Below, piece after piece: positions 45,544 through 53,862 of a stretch of DNA of 64,000 nt. The stretch is from assembly GCF_000153165.2 (NCBI RefSeq), contig NC_014472.1:679501-743500 (forward strand), written 5' to 3'. The notes under the pieces were generated by a model. It ran no database searches and had not been told where the DNA came from. It saw nothing but the letters and a program-made list of their open reading frames with translations. The stretch comes from Maribacter sp. HTCC2170 (GTDB lineage: Bacteria > Bacteroidota > Bacteroidia > Flavobacteriales > Flavobacteriaceae). Position 1 is the stretch's first letter. Every line of letters starts with the position of its first letter. The translations under genes were made by a program, and so were the position numbers.

Positions 45544-46848
45544 CTACTCAAGAGCCTTGCTATGAAGCAACTCCATCCCTGTTGAAGAACGATTTTTAAA
45601 CCCTTCCCAAGTTTTTATATTGGAATTTTTAGGGAGGCCAAGGTATTTTGAAAAATCACCTCCTTTTAAATGGGTGCCTAAAAACGCTGTAACAAAATGC
45701 TGATTGATATTGTTGATTTTACGTTGATCCCAAGTGGGCTCTGCATAACGATAATACTCATCAATATGTAATCCAAGCCTTAAGGACTCCGCTGGGGGAG
45801 GGTTAGGCGCTACGTTATGTCTTGCATTCATATATGTGAGTAAATAGCGATCAGCATTAACAGCCCCTTCATAGATGGCCTTGATACCTTTTTCATAGCC
45901 CGAAATATCATCTTCACTGCCTGCAACAAATAATGTTGGGGTTTTTAAGCCTTTTAAGCCTTCTGCATCCCAAACGCCACGTTCCATGCCCCAAGGAGCA
46001 AAGGCCACAACTGCTTTGATGCGAGAGTCTTTTCCGCCCATAAAGTTGGGATTACTGGCCAAAAGCTCTGAAATGGCCGAACTACCGCCGGTCATGCCTG
46101 TAAAAAACTTGCCCATACCATCAGAATAACCAGCACCCGCTACATTAAGGACACCATAACCTCCCATGGAATATCCAACAATGCCAGTTTTATTGGCATC
46201 AATGATTCCTGCCAATGTATCACTACTATCGCTTTTACCTAAGCGTTCCATTTCACTGATAACGAACTGTATATCCTTCGCACGATTCAGCAATGTACTT
46301 GGAAAAGGGGCAGCATCCTTAAAAGTAGAATCGGTATGATCAATGGCAACGACCACATACCCCTTGGAGGCCAAATTTTCGGTCAAATATGTCATTAGGT
46401 ATCGTGAACCAACATAACCATGGGACACAATAACTAGTGGATACTTTTCAGTAGCAGCTTTGGGTTCTGCATCACGCAAAGCCCTTCCCTTAAAGGTAAA
46501 AGGCACCAAAGGACGTAACGAATCACCACGAGTGCCCATTACTTCTTCATAAATTACAATGGCTTCTACATCTGTTTCTACTTGTGCGGGGTACCATATT
46601 TCTACTTTCAAGTTACGATTATACAACGGATCGTTTCCCTCCTTGGAATTCAAAATATCTACTTGACCTGTGTTTACCAAATCAATTGTACGCACTCCTA
46701 CGGAAAGCTCACCACGCTTCGATAGCTCGGGCGCATCAGGTAAAGGATCACCATACAAAAAAGTGTCCTGAGCATTTAGGGAAACATTTAAAAAAAGAAT
46801 AATAAGGGTAAAGCAGAAAGATGATTTTAGAACAAAACTGAACTTCAT
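45544..46848 (-). CDS. Secreted alpha/beta hydrolase (dienelactone hydrolase / PAF-acetylhydrolase-like)
   Basis: 434 residues with a signal peptide (…LIILFLNVSLNAQ). The nucleophile elbow is GYSMGG, with an Asp in VAGSEDD and a His in NARHNVAP. VSHGYVGSRYLMTYL supplies the oxyanion region. Such secreted esterases often remove acyl groups from polysaccharides, but the substrate is unknown. The final 40 codons are duplicated, in decayed form, at 39.85-39.99 kb. It is convergent with the lactonase gene. Confidence 0.85.
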   Translation of the reverse strand: MKFSFVLKSSFCFTLIILFLNVSLNAQDTFLYGDPLPDAPELSKRGELSVGVRTIDLVNTGQVDILNSKEGNDPLYNRNLKVEIWYPAQVETDVEAIVIYEEVMGTRGDSLRPLVPFTFKGRALRDAEPKAATEKYPLVIVSHGYVGSRYLMTYLTENLASKGYVVVAIDHTDSTFKDAAPFPSTLLNRAKDIQFVISEMERLGKSDSSDTLAGIIDANKTGIVGYSMGGYGVLNVAGAGYSDGMGKFFTGMTGGSSAISELLASNPNFMGGKDSRIKAVVAFAPWGMERGVWDAEGLKGLKTPTLFVAGSEDDISGYEKGIKAIYEGAVNADRYLLTYMNARHNVAPNPPPAESLRLGLHIDEYYRYAEPTWDQRKINNINQHFVTAFLGTHLKGGDFSKYLGLPKNSNIKTWEGFKNRSSTGMELLHSKALE

Positions 46849-47179
46849 ATTAGGGAATATTGGTTTTGTTTAAATGTACGGAATTTATCAGGGAGTAATA
46901 ATCTTAATCAGAAGTCACATAAACCAATCCTTAATAAAACTAATCCAGGTATTCACCGACGAGTTACGATAAAAAAGGTTTCATCACTAAAATTGATCTT
47001 TACAGCCAATTTAATTCCTTATTTAAACCTATTTTGGGTTCTTTGCTCCGGATATGTAAATTTGATTTAGATTTTAAGTATCTCTTTTTTTTAATGAGTC
47101 CTCCTTGAGGTATGCCTAGTGCAGTAATTAGAAAAAAACCTTTATTTTTACATGCCCCATTGAACTTAAACCAAATAAC
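46849..47179. other. Divergent intergenic region, no gene seen
   Basis: 331 bp between the esterase and a small membrane protein. It is AT-rich and both promoters should lie here. TATTTTTA at about 47151 resembles a -7 element for the rightward gene. No hairpin or RNA gene stands out. Confidence 0.4.
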
Positions 47180-47473
47180 ATGGTTAAAAGAAGTACACTT
47201 TTTATTGTTGAAATAATTATCCTTGCCGGATTTGGTATTGGAATATACCTACAAGACTTAAAACACAAGGAAAGTACAAGTGCATATTGGAAGGCCAATA
47301 GACATAATATGGGTAGACTCCAGAATATTCAAAAATTTACTTCCCAAATAAATTCAAGGAATTGGAAGGCAATGCGAGATAGTATTCATCACCAAATGGA
47401 TACTTTGGTGATTCTAAGGTTTAGAAAAGAAGTTGACAGCCTGAATAATACCCGGAAAACGCCACAGCAATAA
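47180..47473 (+). CDS. Small single-pass membrane protein, unknown function
   Basis: 97 residues. One N-terminal transmembrane helix (LFIVEIIILAGFGIGIYL) is followed by a charged helical domain (KESTSAYWKANRHNMGRLQNIQ … ILRFRKEVDSLN), probably periplasmic. No family is recognised. It stands alone on the plus strand and has an ordinary start and stop. Confidence 0.5.
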   Translation: MVKRSTLFIVEIIILAGFGIGIYLQDLKHKESTSAYWKANRHNMGRLQNIQKFTSQINSRNWKAMRDSIHHQMDTLVILRFRKEVDSLNNTRKTPQQ

Positions 47474-47764
47474 ATTACTGACGTATCTATTTACAAATCA
47501 GATAAGTAATTCTTGACACCTGATAGTGACCGATTTCCTTTTTCGAAATTGATTGTAACATCTATACCACGCGAAGGATTTTTTTTGATTGAAAAAAATC
47601 AACGAAAAACACCTTAAAATCACACCCACAAAGCTTTAACAAAATTTTAAGTGTGCATTTCATCGAAAAAATAATGCATTTCATCCGCGCCTTGATTCTT
47701 TTGGATATTTTCGTGTGCGAATTAATAAACCTGAAGCTAAACCTCTACCATCTCGCAGATTTAT

Positions 47765-47974
47765 ATGAAAACCTTTTTTCGCGCCACACTTTACTTTTGT
47801 TCATTTTCCCTTTTCGTCCTTTGTTTTACTTCCTGTGATAAAAATTCTGATTTAGTTGAAGAATATGTTCTTTCAGAGAACTTACAAGAACAGAAACTTG
47901 ATGATCCTTCTGTACAAAACACAGCTCAAAGAGCAGTTCTCGATACAAAGGAAAATGACTTATTTACCGACTAG
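47765..47974 (+). CDS. Short lipoprotein, possibly a truncated N-terminus of a surface protein
   Basis: 69 residues: signal (…YFCSFSLFVLCFTSC, Cys24) and a polar tail ending in RAVLDTKENDLFTD. This resembles the start of long flavobacterial Ig-like or cadherin-like proteins, in which a sequence like VLDVLANDTF follows. Here a TAG ends the frame. No continuation is visible in other frames, so it is either a remnant or a genuine mini-lipoprotein. Confidence 0.45.
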   Translation: MKTFFRATLYFCSFSLFVLCFTSCDKNSDLVEEYVLSENLQEQKLDDPSVQNTAQRAVLDTKENDLFTD

Positions 47975-48036
47975 GGCAGCCCAATAACCATCTTTTATAC
48001 CCAAAATTTTATTGAAATCTATTCAATGCATCCCTT

Positions 48037-49245
48037 TTAAAAGCTATCTAATCGAACATTAGCAGTTTTAACCGTTGTTATATCGCCCGTTGCATCAGTC
48101 CAGGCAAAATATATTTTGTCTTGAACCAGTTCCATTTGAGGGAAGCCTGATTTTCTAGAGGCGGCCATCGTATCAATAACTATAGACCTTCCCATTTGCC
48201 CATTTTTATTTACTTTAACTGCCTTGAAGAGCGCTTTTTGGTTGATTGTTTCCATCCAACTTACTATGGCCCTTTCAGCATCAATAAGTGCAATATCCAC
48301 TCTTCCCATAGCCTTGGTATCTCCTATACGAATAGGTTTGTCAAAATTAACCCCACCATCTGAGGAGAAGGTGACTTTTACTTTGGCTTCACCATTCGCC
48401 TCCGTAAACCAAGCTACAACCAAATCATTGTCAATAGCATCAGCCTTGGGGCCATTTACAGGACATCCTTTTATCTGCCAATTATCATTGTTGATGGTCT
48501 TTGGAGCTGTCCAATTTCCATTGACCAACCTTACGATAGACATATCTCTTACCTCATCATCCGATCTATCCCGATAAACAACTACTGGCCCATTTGCCGT
48601 TATAGCAGCAGTAGTCTGGCAACAATCGCAGGTTCTTTCATCCAATACATGTTCATTACTTATTAAGCCTTTTGAAGATACTTCAGCGGCTCTAATGGTC
48701 ATTGCTCCACCATGGTGGTCATGACCAGAACCTGAGGTGTTACGACCATCTAACCAAGTAATAAAAAACGCCTCATCATATGGTAATGTTGTTACAAAAC
48801 CATGTTCAGTTTTGGTAGAATCTGAGTGTAATTGAAGATCTGCCGCCCATTGAGAGTTCTCTTTCCCCATTACATTTAATCGGACATCATACGAAAAAGT
48901 CTTTTTTGATGACTTTTTTAAAACATGTGAAACAAGATTACCGTTGTTCTCAGCTATGGTAGGAAAATCAGCCCAATTCACAAACCAATCCTCACCTTGC
49001 GTTATTAATTTCGGATCTTTCCATTGTCCACCTATCAACCTCGCATACTTCAGTTTCGTCAATGAATCATTAACTTTTTCAACCCAAGAAATAAGTGTAA
49101 TATCCTTATTAGAAGACAAACTTGGCAGTGAACTCATGGGTCCCGTCGGCGAAGAAACAAACTTTACCAATTGTACCTCTCTCTTTTGTTCTTCTTTACA
49201 TGATAAAAACAAAATAAAAGCAAGCGCGAATAAACAAAACCTCAT
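48037..49245 (-). CDS. Lipoprotein with sialidase-like beta-propeller (BNR type)
   Basis: 402 residues. The lipobox is FILFLSC (Cys16). The rest is beta-propeller-like with repeated NGxW / SSDGG patterns (VTFSSDGGVNFDKP, LVNGNWTAPK), as in exo-sialidase-like folds. A Cys-Cys pair (DERTCDCCQT) may bind a metal or copper. Its start overlaps the stop of the TlpA gene upstream (TAATG), so both act together, perhaps in metal-cofactor maturation. Sialidase activity is not claimed. Confidence 0.75.
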   Translation of the reverse strand: MRFCLFALAFILFLSCKEEQKREVQLVKFVSSPTGPMSSLPSLSSNKDITLISWVEKVNDSLTKLKYARLIGGQWKDPKLITQGEDWFVNWADFPTIAENNGNLVSHVLKKSSKKTFSYDVRLNVMGKENSQWAADLQLHSDSTKTEHGFVTTLPYDEAFFITWLDGRNTSGSGHDHHGGAMTIRAAEVSSKGLISNEHVLDERTCDCCQTTAAITANGPVVVYRDRSDDEVRDMSIVRLVNGNWTAPKTINNDNWQIKGCPVNGPKADAIDNDLVVAWFTEANGEAKVKVTFSSDGGVNFDKPIRIGDTKAMGRVDIALIDAERAIVSWMETINQKALFKAVKVNKNGQMGRSIVIDTMAASRKSGFPQMELVQDKIYFAWTDATGDITTVKTANVRLDSF

Positions 49246-49757
49246 TAATCTAAACTTTTAAGTCTTTCAATAGTTTCTGGGGAATCCCATTCCAGAGCTC
49301 CAGAAATTTCATCAACTTTTTTCCCCTCTTCATTATATACAAAAGTTTTTGGCAATGCTTTAATACCAAGATCGGCAAAGGCTCCAGTATATCTAATATA
49401 CGTGAATTCAAAACCTTTCCGTTCTTTAAAGGAGTTAATGATTTTAACCGATTGGTCAGTGGCCAACAAAACGACATAGTTCTCCTTTTCTAGAATCTCT
49501 TCTGCTTTTAATAGTGAGGGCATTTCTTCAACACAAGGTCTACACCAAGTTGCCCAAAAATTAAGAAGAATTCTTTTTCCTTTATAATCACTAAGGTCTA
49601 CAGGGTTTCCTTCTAAATCTTCATAACCGTTACTTGAAACAACCGCCTCTTCAATCGATTTATCCATTCTGACGACGGTCGTACTTTTTTTATCCGCATC
49701 CTTACAAGAATTCAACATCCCCATTATCAGGACCAATAAAAAAACTGGAGTTCTCAT
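49245..49757 (-). CDS. TlpA-type thiol:disulfide reductase, lipoprotein
   Basis: ATG at 49757 gives 170 residues with a lipobox (GMLNSC); the upstream Met adds a polar extension. The thioredoxin fold has the active site FWATWCRPCVEEMP and the cis-Pro in GIKALPKTFVYN. It reduces disulfides or delivers electrons to periplasmic proteins. Its stop overlaps the start of the BNR-like lipoprotein, whose DCC cysteines could be its client. Confidence 0.88.
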   Translation of the reverse strand: MRTPVFLLVLIMGMLNSCKDADKKSTTVVRMDKSIEEAVVSSNGYEDLEGNPVDLSDYKGKRILLNFWATWCRPCVEEMPSLLKAEEILEKENYVVLLATDQSVKIINSFKERKGFEFTYIRYTGAFADLGIKALPKTFVYNEEGKKVDEISGALEWDSPETIERLKSLD

Positions 49758-49868
49758 AAATATTTTTTGAAGTTCAATGCACAAAATTAACTCATTTTAG
49801 TTGTTTGAAAGGCACAAAAAAAACTAAATAATCCACAAAAACACACCACTATACCTCTACTTAAATTT

Positions 49869-50870
49869 TCAAAAATCCAACTTATAATCCGATATTTCCG
49901 CTGATAATTGAGAGCCTAGAATACCTTTTGGCTTCCCAATATCAAAAGGTGATGGCGGCATCCATTCACTTTTCACTCCTTCAATGATTAAACTTCCTTT
50001 AGGGTTTAATGTGGCAAACGCATATAATGGATCTTTGTATGGTGCCAAATTTGCCAACCATTTGTACTCCTCATATAACTCTTTGGAATAGCGTTCCGTA
50101 CTTCGATATTTATCGCTCATCCACTGGTATGACGCGCTATTTATTTCGATATAATCAATTCCGTTTTGATAATGATGAAAATCAATGTGGTTATGCCCGT
50201 TCATACAACATATCACTTTTTCTTTTTGGGCTTCCATTATTCTTTGAAGTGCAAGTCTATTCTTCACACCCCATTCATAGTGCCAAAGACTTTGATGTGA
50301 AAAAACAACAGTTGGTAGTTTTGTAGCTTCTAAATCAGCTTTGAACCATTCAATCTGGGCATCATCAATAAATGTTCGCAGACTACTATCTACATAAAAA
50401 TTAGCTTTTTCATAATCAATGAACTTACCATCTTGGAACAAAAAATTAGCATCCAATACCACAAAATGAAATCCCTGAAAATCATAGGAATAATAGGTTT
50501 TTGGCATTCCCCAATAATCGAGCATCTCTTTCTTTGAATGCCTGTCCATATCATGATTGCCCAAAACATGATATTTCGGCCCTTTATACGTTTCCCATAT
50601 ATTCATAAATGCGGTGTTTTCTTCTTCCGCCATGCAGAAATCACCCATTTGAATTATGAAATCAACTTCTCTTTGATTTGCCTCGGAAATGAATTCTTCC
50701 AAACGTCTGTTGGCATCGGGCATTAAATCTTTATGAACATCGGCAATGATTCCAAAATTCAATTCGTTTTTTTCAGTATTGATAGATGGAGCAAAAGAAA
50801 GCATGGTGGTAGGAACAACGGTTGCAGCAGTCCCAAGACCTATTTTATTTATAAAATATCGTCGATCCAT
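49869..50870 (-). CDS. Exported calcineurin-like metallophosphoesterase
   Basis: 333 residues. The N-terminus (MDRRYFINKIGLGTAATVV) is a twin-arginine-like signal. Metal ligands are GIIADVH, MGDF, LGNHD, FSHQSLWH and NGHNHID, as expected of the family. It sits at the end of the minus-strand degradation cluster, 14 bp after the fucosidase gene, so it is probably co-expressed. Substrate unknown; it may release phosphate from glycans or other esters. Confidence 0.85.
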   Translation of the reverse strand: MDRRYFINKIGLGTAATVVPTTMLSFAPSINTEKNELNFGIIADVHKDLMPDANRRLEEFISEANQREVDFIIQMGDFCMAEEENTAFMNIWETYKGPKYHVLGNHDMDRHSKKEMLDYWGMPKTYYSYDFQGFHFVVLDANFLFQDGKFIDYEKANFYVDSSLRTFIDDAQIEWFKADLEATKLPTVVFSHQSLWHYEWGVKNRLALQRIMEAQKEKVICCMNGHNHIDFHHYQNGIDYIEINSASYQWMSDKYRSTERYSKELYEEYKWLANLAPYKDPLYAFATLNPKGSLIIEGVKSEWMPPSPFDIGKPKGILGSQLSAEISDYKLDF

Positions 50871-50884
50871 AACGTTATACTCGC

Positions 50885-52984
50885 TTATAATTTCTCTGTT
50901 ATCACCCCAATTTCCCCAAAGGAAGTAGTATAATCTTCACCTGCCACTTTTATTCCCCTCAACCTAATATATCTCCCTTTGGTTGATTTGAAATTCACTT
51001 TCTGCTGAATCCGATTGTTTACAATATTTGCAAATTCTCCCCGTACAACACGGTTCCAGCTTTTACCATCTGTACTAACATAGAATTCATAGTTTGTTAT
51101 AATACCAAACGGATATCTCTCTTGAATGGGCCAATAGGTGAACCCTTTTAAGTTATGAACCTCACCCATATCAATAATTACTTCTTGAATTGTGGAAACA
51201 CCTTTGTCAGTTGACCAGAAAGTATTTGGGTCATCATCCATAAGTCTAATTCCATCGTTCATATTACCAGTTGTTGTATGTATTACTTCCCAATTTTTCT
51301 TAGAGACATCAAAATAGGTTTCTGTAATTTCACTTTGTTCATTGGTGTCGGGGTCATATGAAATACCTTTTACCATGGTTGGTGAGTTAACCTCAAAAGA
51401 TTTGTCATATTTCATTGATTTATCGGTAGGTTCAGAACCATCAAGCGTATAAAATATTTGAACACTTTCATCTGGAACAACCATACTTACCATACCTTCT
51501 CTTGTCCTTTTAATAGTTGGTTCAATCAAGAGATTGGGAGCCCTAAACAGCTCTATGTTCGATATCGCCAACGGCCCTTTAGCTTCTAAAAAATGTACTT
51601 TTATTTTCTTGGTCTTAACGGTCTCAAATCTTAATATTCGCTTAAACCCAATTGTTGTCTGCCCATCTAACTCTCGCCATTCCCCATGCAGTTCCGCCGA
51701 AACAATAAAATTTTTAACCCTTTGTCCCAGTGGTATATATTCCTGCAATAAGACTCGGTTTACTTCCGTTGGCTCATCAAATTCAAAAAACAATGAAGCA
51801 TTTGTTACTGTGTCATTGGTTGCCCAATACGTTTCTGGTTTTCCATCGTTTACATTGACCGCTTTATAGGATGTATTCTTACCTCTTTCGTCAGTAGCCG
51901 AGACTTTAGCATTTTTGGCCAATTCTGTCTTAAAGTCCGCATCCAATTGTTTACGTAATGTTTTAAGTTGTTCCACATCCGTTTCATGTACCAACCCGCG
52001 ATTATCTACAGGTAAATTCAATAAGAAAGATGCATTTCTTCCAACGGAGTGATAATAAATATCCAAAAGTTTAGGCAAGGTTTTAACTTGATGGTCCTCA
52101 GCTGCATGGTAATACCAACCTGGTCTAATTGACACATCAACTTCAGCAGGTAACCAATGTGTGCCATCTTCATGCCCAGAACGTAACTCAACATATCTTG
52201 GCCATCCTGGATGAATCTCGTTTCGTCGCATGATGCTCCAATTGGTTTCATTAGCCCAACCCTCTTCATTACCAACCCAACGTATATCAGGCCCTCCATC
52301 ACTAAAAACAACAGCATTGGGTTGAAGTTCTCGGACAATGGCCACTGCCTCTCCCCACTCATAATATGTCTTATTATCAATTTTTCTGGTTTCATTAGCT
52401 CCCCCATAATATCCGGAACCCCCATTGGCACCGTCGAACCAAACCTCAAAGACTTCACCATAATTGGTCAATAGTTCTCGTAATTGCTCGTGAAAGTCTT
52501 TCACATATTCTGGTTTTCCATAATCCTCATGATTCCGGTCCCATGGGGATAGATAAACCCCAAACTTAAGACCAAATTCTTTACAAGCCTCTGAGAGGTC
52601 TTTCAGTAAATCACCATTACCATTTTTCCAAGGAGAATTCTTTACTGAGTGCTCTGTGGTCTTAGTAGGCCAAAGACAGAAACCATCGTGGTGTTTTGCC
52701 GTAATTATTATTCCCTTCATTCCAGCTTCTTTGGCCACTTTTGCCCATTGTCTTGTATCCAATTCCGAAGGATTGAACTGAGCTGGTTTTTCACCTCCAG
52801 TACCCCATTCCATATTGGTAAAGGTGTTCATATTAAAATGCACAAATGCATAATATTCTAGCTCATGCCATGCCAATTGCCGCTCAGATGGCAAAGGACC
52901 AATAGGTTCGGGTGGATTTACTTTATCACAGGATTGGAATAGGAGTAAAATAGCAACAATAAATATCTTTTCTTTGCTCATCAT
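50885..52984 (-). CDS. GH29 alpha-L-fucosidase lipoprotein with accessory domains
   Basis: From ATG at 52984 there are 699 residues with a lipobox (LLLFQSC). The GH29 catalytic barrel contains ERQLAWHELEYYAFVHF, HHDGFCLWPT, and the nucleophile Asp in EVWFDGANG. After the barrel come beta-sandwich parts, including a CHB_HEX-type segment (IFYTLDGSEPTDKS) and a C-terminal F5/8 (CBM32-like) domain (WSTDKGVSTIQEVIIDMGE … YIRLRGIKV). It hydrolyses terminal alpha-L-fucose (or galactose in some subtypes) outside the cell. The longer frame to 53092 overlaps GH16 and lacks a signal. Confidence 0.9.
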   Translation of the reverse strand: MMSKEKIFIVAILLLFQSCDKVNPPEPIGPLPSERQLAWHELEYYAFVHFNMNTFTNMEWGTGGEKPAQFNPSELDTRQWAKVAKEAGMKGIIITAKHHDGFCLWPTKTTEHSVKNSPWKNGNGDLLKDLSEACKEFGLKFGVYLSPWDRNHEDYGKPEYVKDFHEQLRELLTNYGEVFEVWFDGANGGSGYYGGANETRKIDNKTYYEWGEAVAIVRELQPNAVVFSDGGPDIRWVGNEEGWANETNWSIMRRNEIHPGWPRYVELRSGHEDGTHWLPAEVDVSIRPGWYYHAAEDHQVKTLPKLLDIYYHSVGRNASFLLNLPVDNRGLVHETDVEQLKTLRKQLDADFKTELAKNAKVSATDERGKNTSYKAVNVNDGKPETYWATNDTVTNASLFFEFDEPTEVNRVLLQEYIPLGQRVKNFIVSAELHGEWRELDGQTTIGFKRILRFETVKTKKIKVHFLEAKGPLAISNIELFRAPNLLIEPTIKRTREGMVSMVVPDESVQIFYTLDGSEPTDKSMKYDKSFEVNSPTMVKGISYDPDTNEQSEITETYFDVSKKNWEVIHTTTGNMNDGIRLMDDDPNTFWSTDKGVSTIQEVIIDMGEVHNLKGFTYWPIQERYPFGIITNYEFYVSTDGKSWNRVVRGEFANIVNNRIQQKVNFKSTKGRYIRLRGIKVAGEDYTTSFGEIGVITEKL

Positions 52985-53019
52985 AAAATCATTTAAAAGA
53001 TAACTTTCTTTAAAGTTAA

Positions 53020-53841
53020 TCATTGATACACTTTGACCCAATCTATTATCATTTGTACTGGTAAATCCTTTGGGTTTACATCGCCTACCCAAGAACCCCC
53101 GAGTTGTTGGTCTATCAATAAATAAAATGGTTGATCAAATGGCCATTGAGATGGATCAATCCCTTCAATTTTTGGATATGTATAAGATTCTTTTCCATTT
53201 AGGGTGTACACCAGTTTATCTGGATACCACTCTAAACCATATGTATTAAACTTTTCAGTATCACATTTGACCGTGGTATAATAGGGCGGGTTCTTTTTTT
53301 GTTTCAATTCCAGGGTATAATATGAATGTGTGGTTTGATATACTTTATCCTCATAATTTAAATGTTCCATGATATCAATTTCTCCATTTCGAGGGTATGC
53401 ACCATACTTGCTTTGCTCTGACAACATCCAAATTGCTGGCCATGCTCCCTTTGCACTTTCAAATTTGGCCCTGATTTCAATTTTTCCGTACTGAAAGGCA
53501 AATTTCCCTTTGGTATAAATACCACCGGTCAAAAAAGGACGTGGATCACTAATAGTATCAGGATTATTAATACCAATTAAGGACAATTTACCATCGGTTA
53601 GAGAATAGCATCGTGGGTCGCTGGTCATATAATTTCCCCAATCCGCATTATTGGGGGGTATGCGTGTCCATTTTGTAGTATCTATTTTTGCTTTGTCAAA
53701 ATCATCCTGCCAAACTACTTTCCAATCTTTATGTATTCTATTTTCCTTTTGAACATAAATAGTAGTACTCGCTTTTTTAGTTGAAACAGATTTGCACCCA
53801 ACAACCAAAATCAACACTACGAGCCATAATACATTTTTCAT
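53020..53841 (-). CDS. GH16 endo-glycanase lipoprotein
   Basis: 273 residues. The lipobox is LVVGC (Cys16). The GH16 catalytic motif NGEIDIME has E154 (nucleophile), D156 and E159 (acid). Other landmarks are WQDDFDKAKIDTTKW, KIEIRAKFESAKGAWPAIWML and LIDQQLGGSW. The ExDxxE form (with Met) is found in laminarinases and in agarase/porphyranase/carrageenase relatives, so the linkage cut is open. It is the only endo-acting enzyme in the visible cluster, with short intergenic gaps on both sides. Confidence 0.9.
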   Translation of the reverse strand: MKNVLWLVVLILVVGCKSVSTKKASTTIYVQKENRIHKDWKVVWQDDFDKAKIDTTKWTRIPPNNADWGNYMTSDPRCYSLTDGKLSLIGINNPDTISDPRPFLTGGIYTKGKFAFQYGKIEIRAKFESAKGAWPAIWMLSEQSKYGAYPRNGEIDIMEHLNYEDKVYQTTHSYYTLELKQKKNPPYYTTVKCDTEKFNTYGLEWYPDKLVYTLNGKESYTYPKIEGIDPSQWPFDQPFYLLIDQQLGGSWVGDVNPKDLPVQMIIDWVKVYQ

Positions 53842-53862
53842 ACTTTTCTTTAACCCTTTAGA

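Noticed and set aside
47653-47838. Open frame of 61 codons on the plus strand
   Set aside because: It overlaps the better-supported lipoprotein frame and has no recognisable features. The repeated TGCATTTCATC at its start looks like chance.
48037-49245. Genuine sialidase
   Set aside because: Only a propeller-like pattern is visible, and the Arg triad and Asp-box set could not be established. Function left open.
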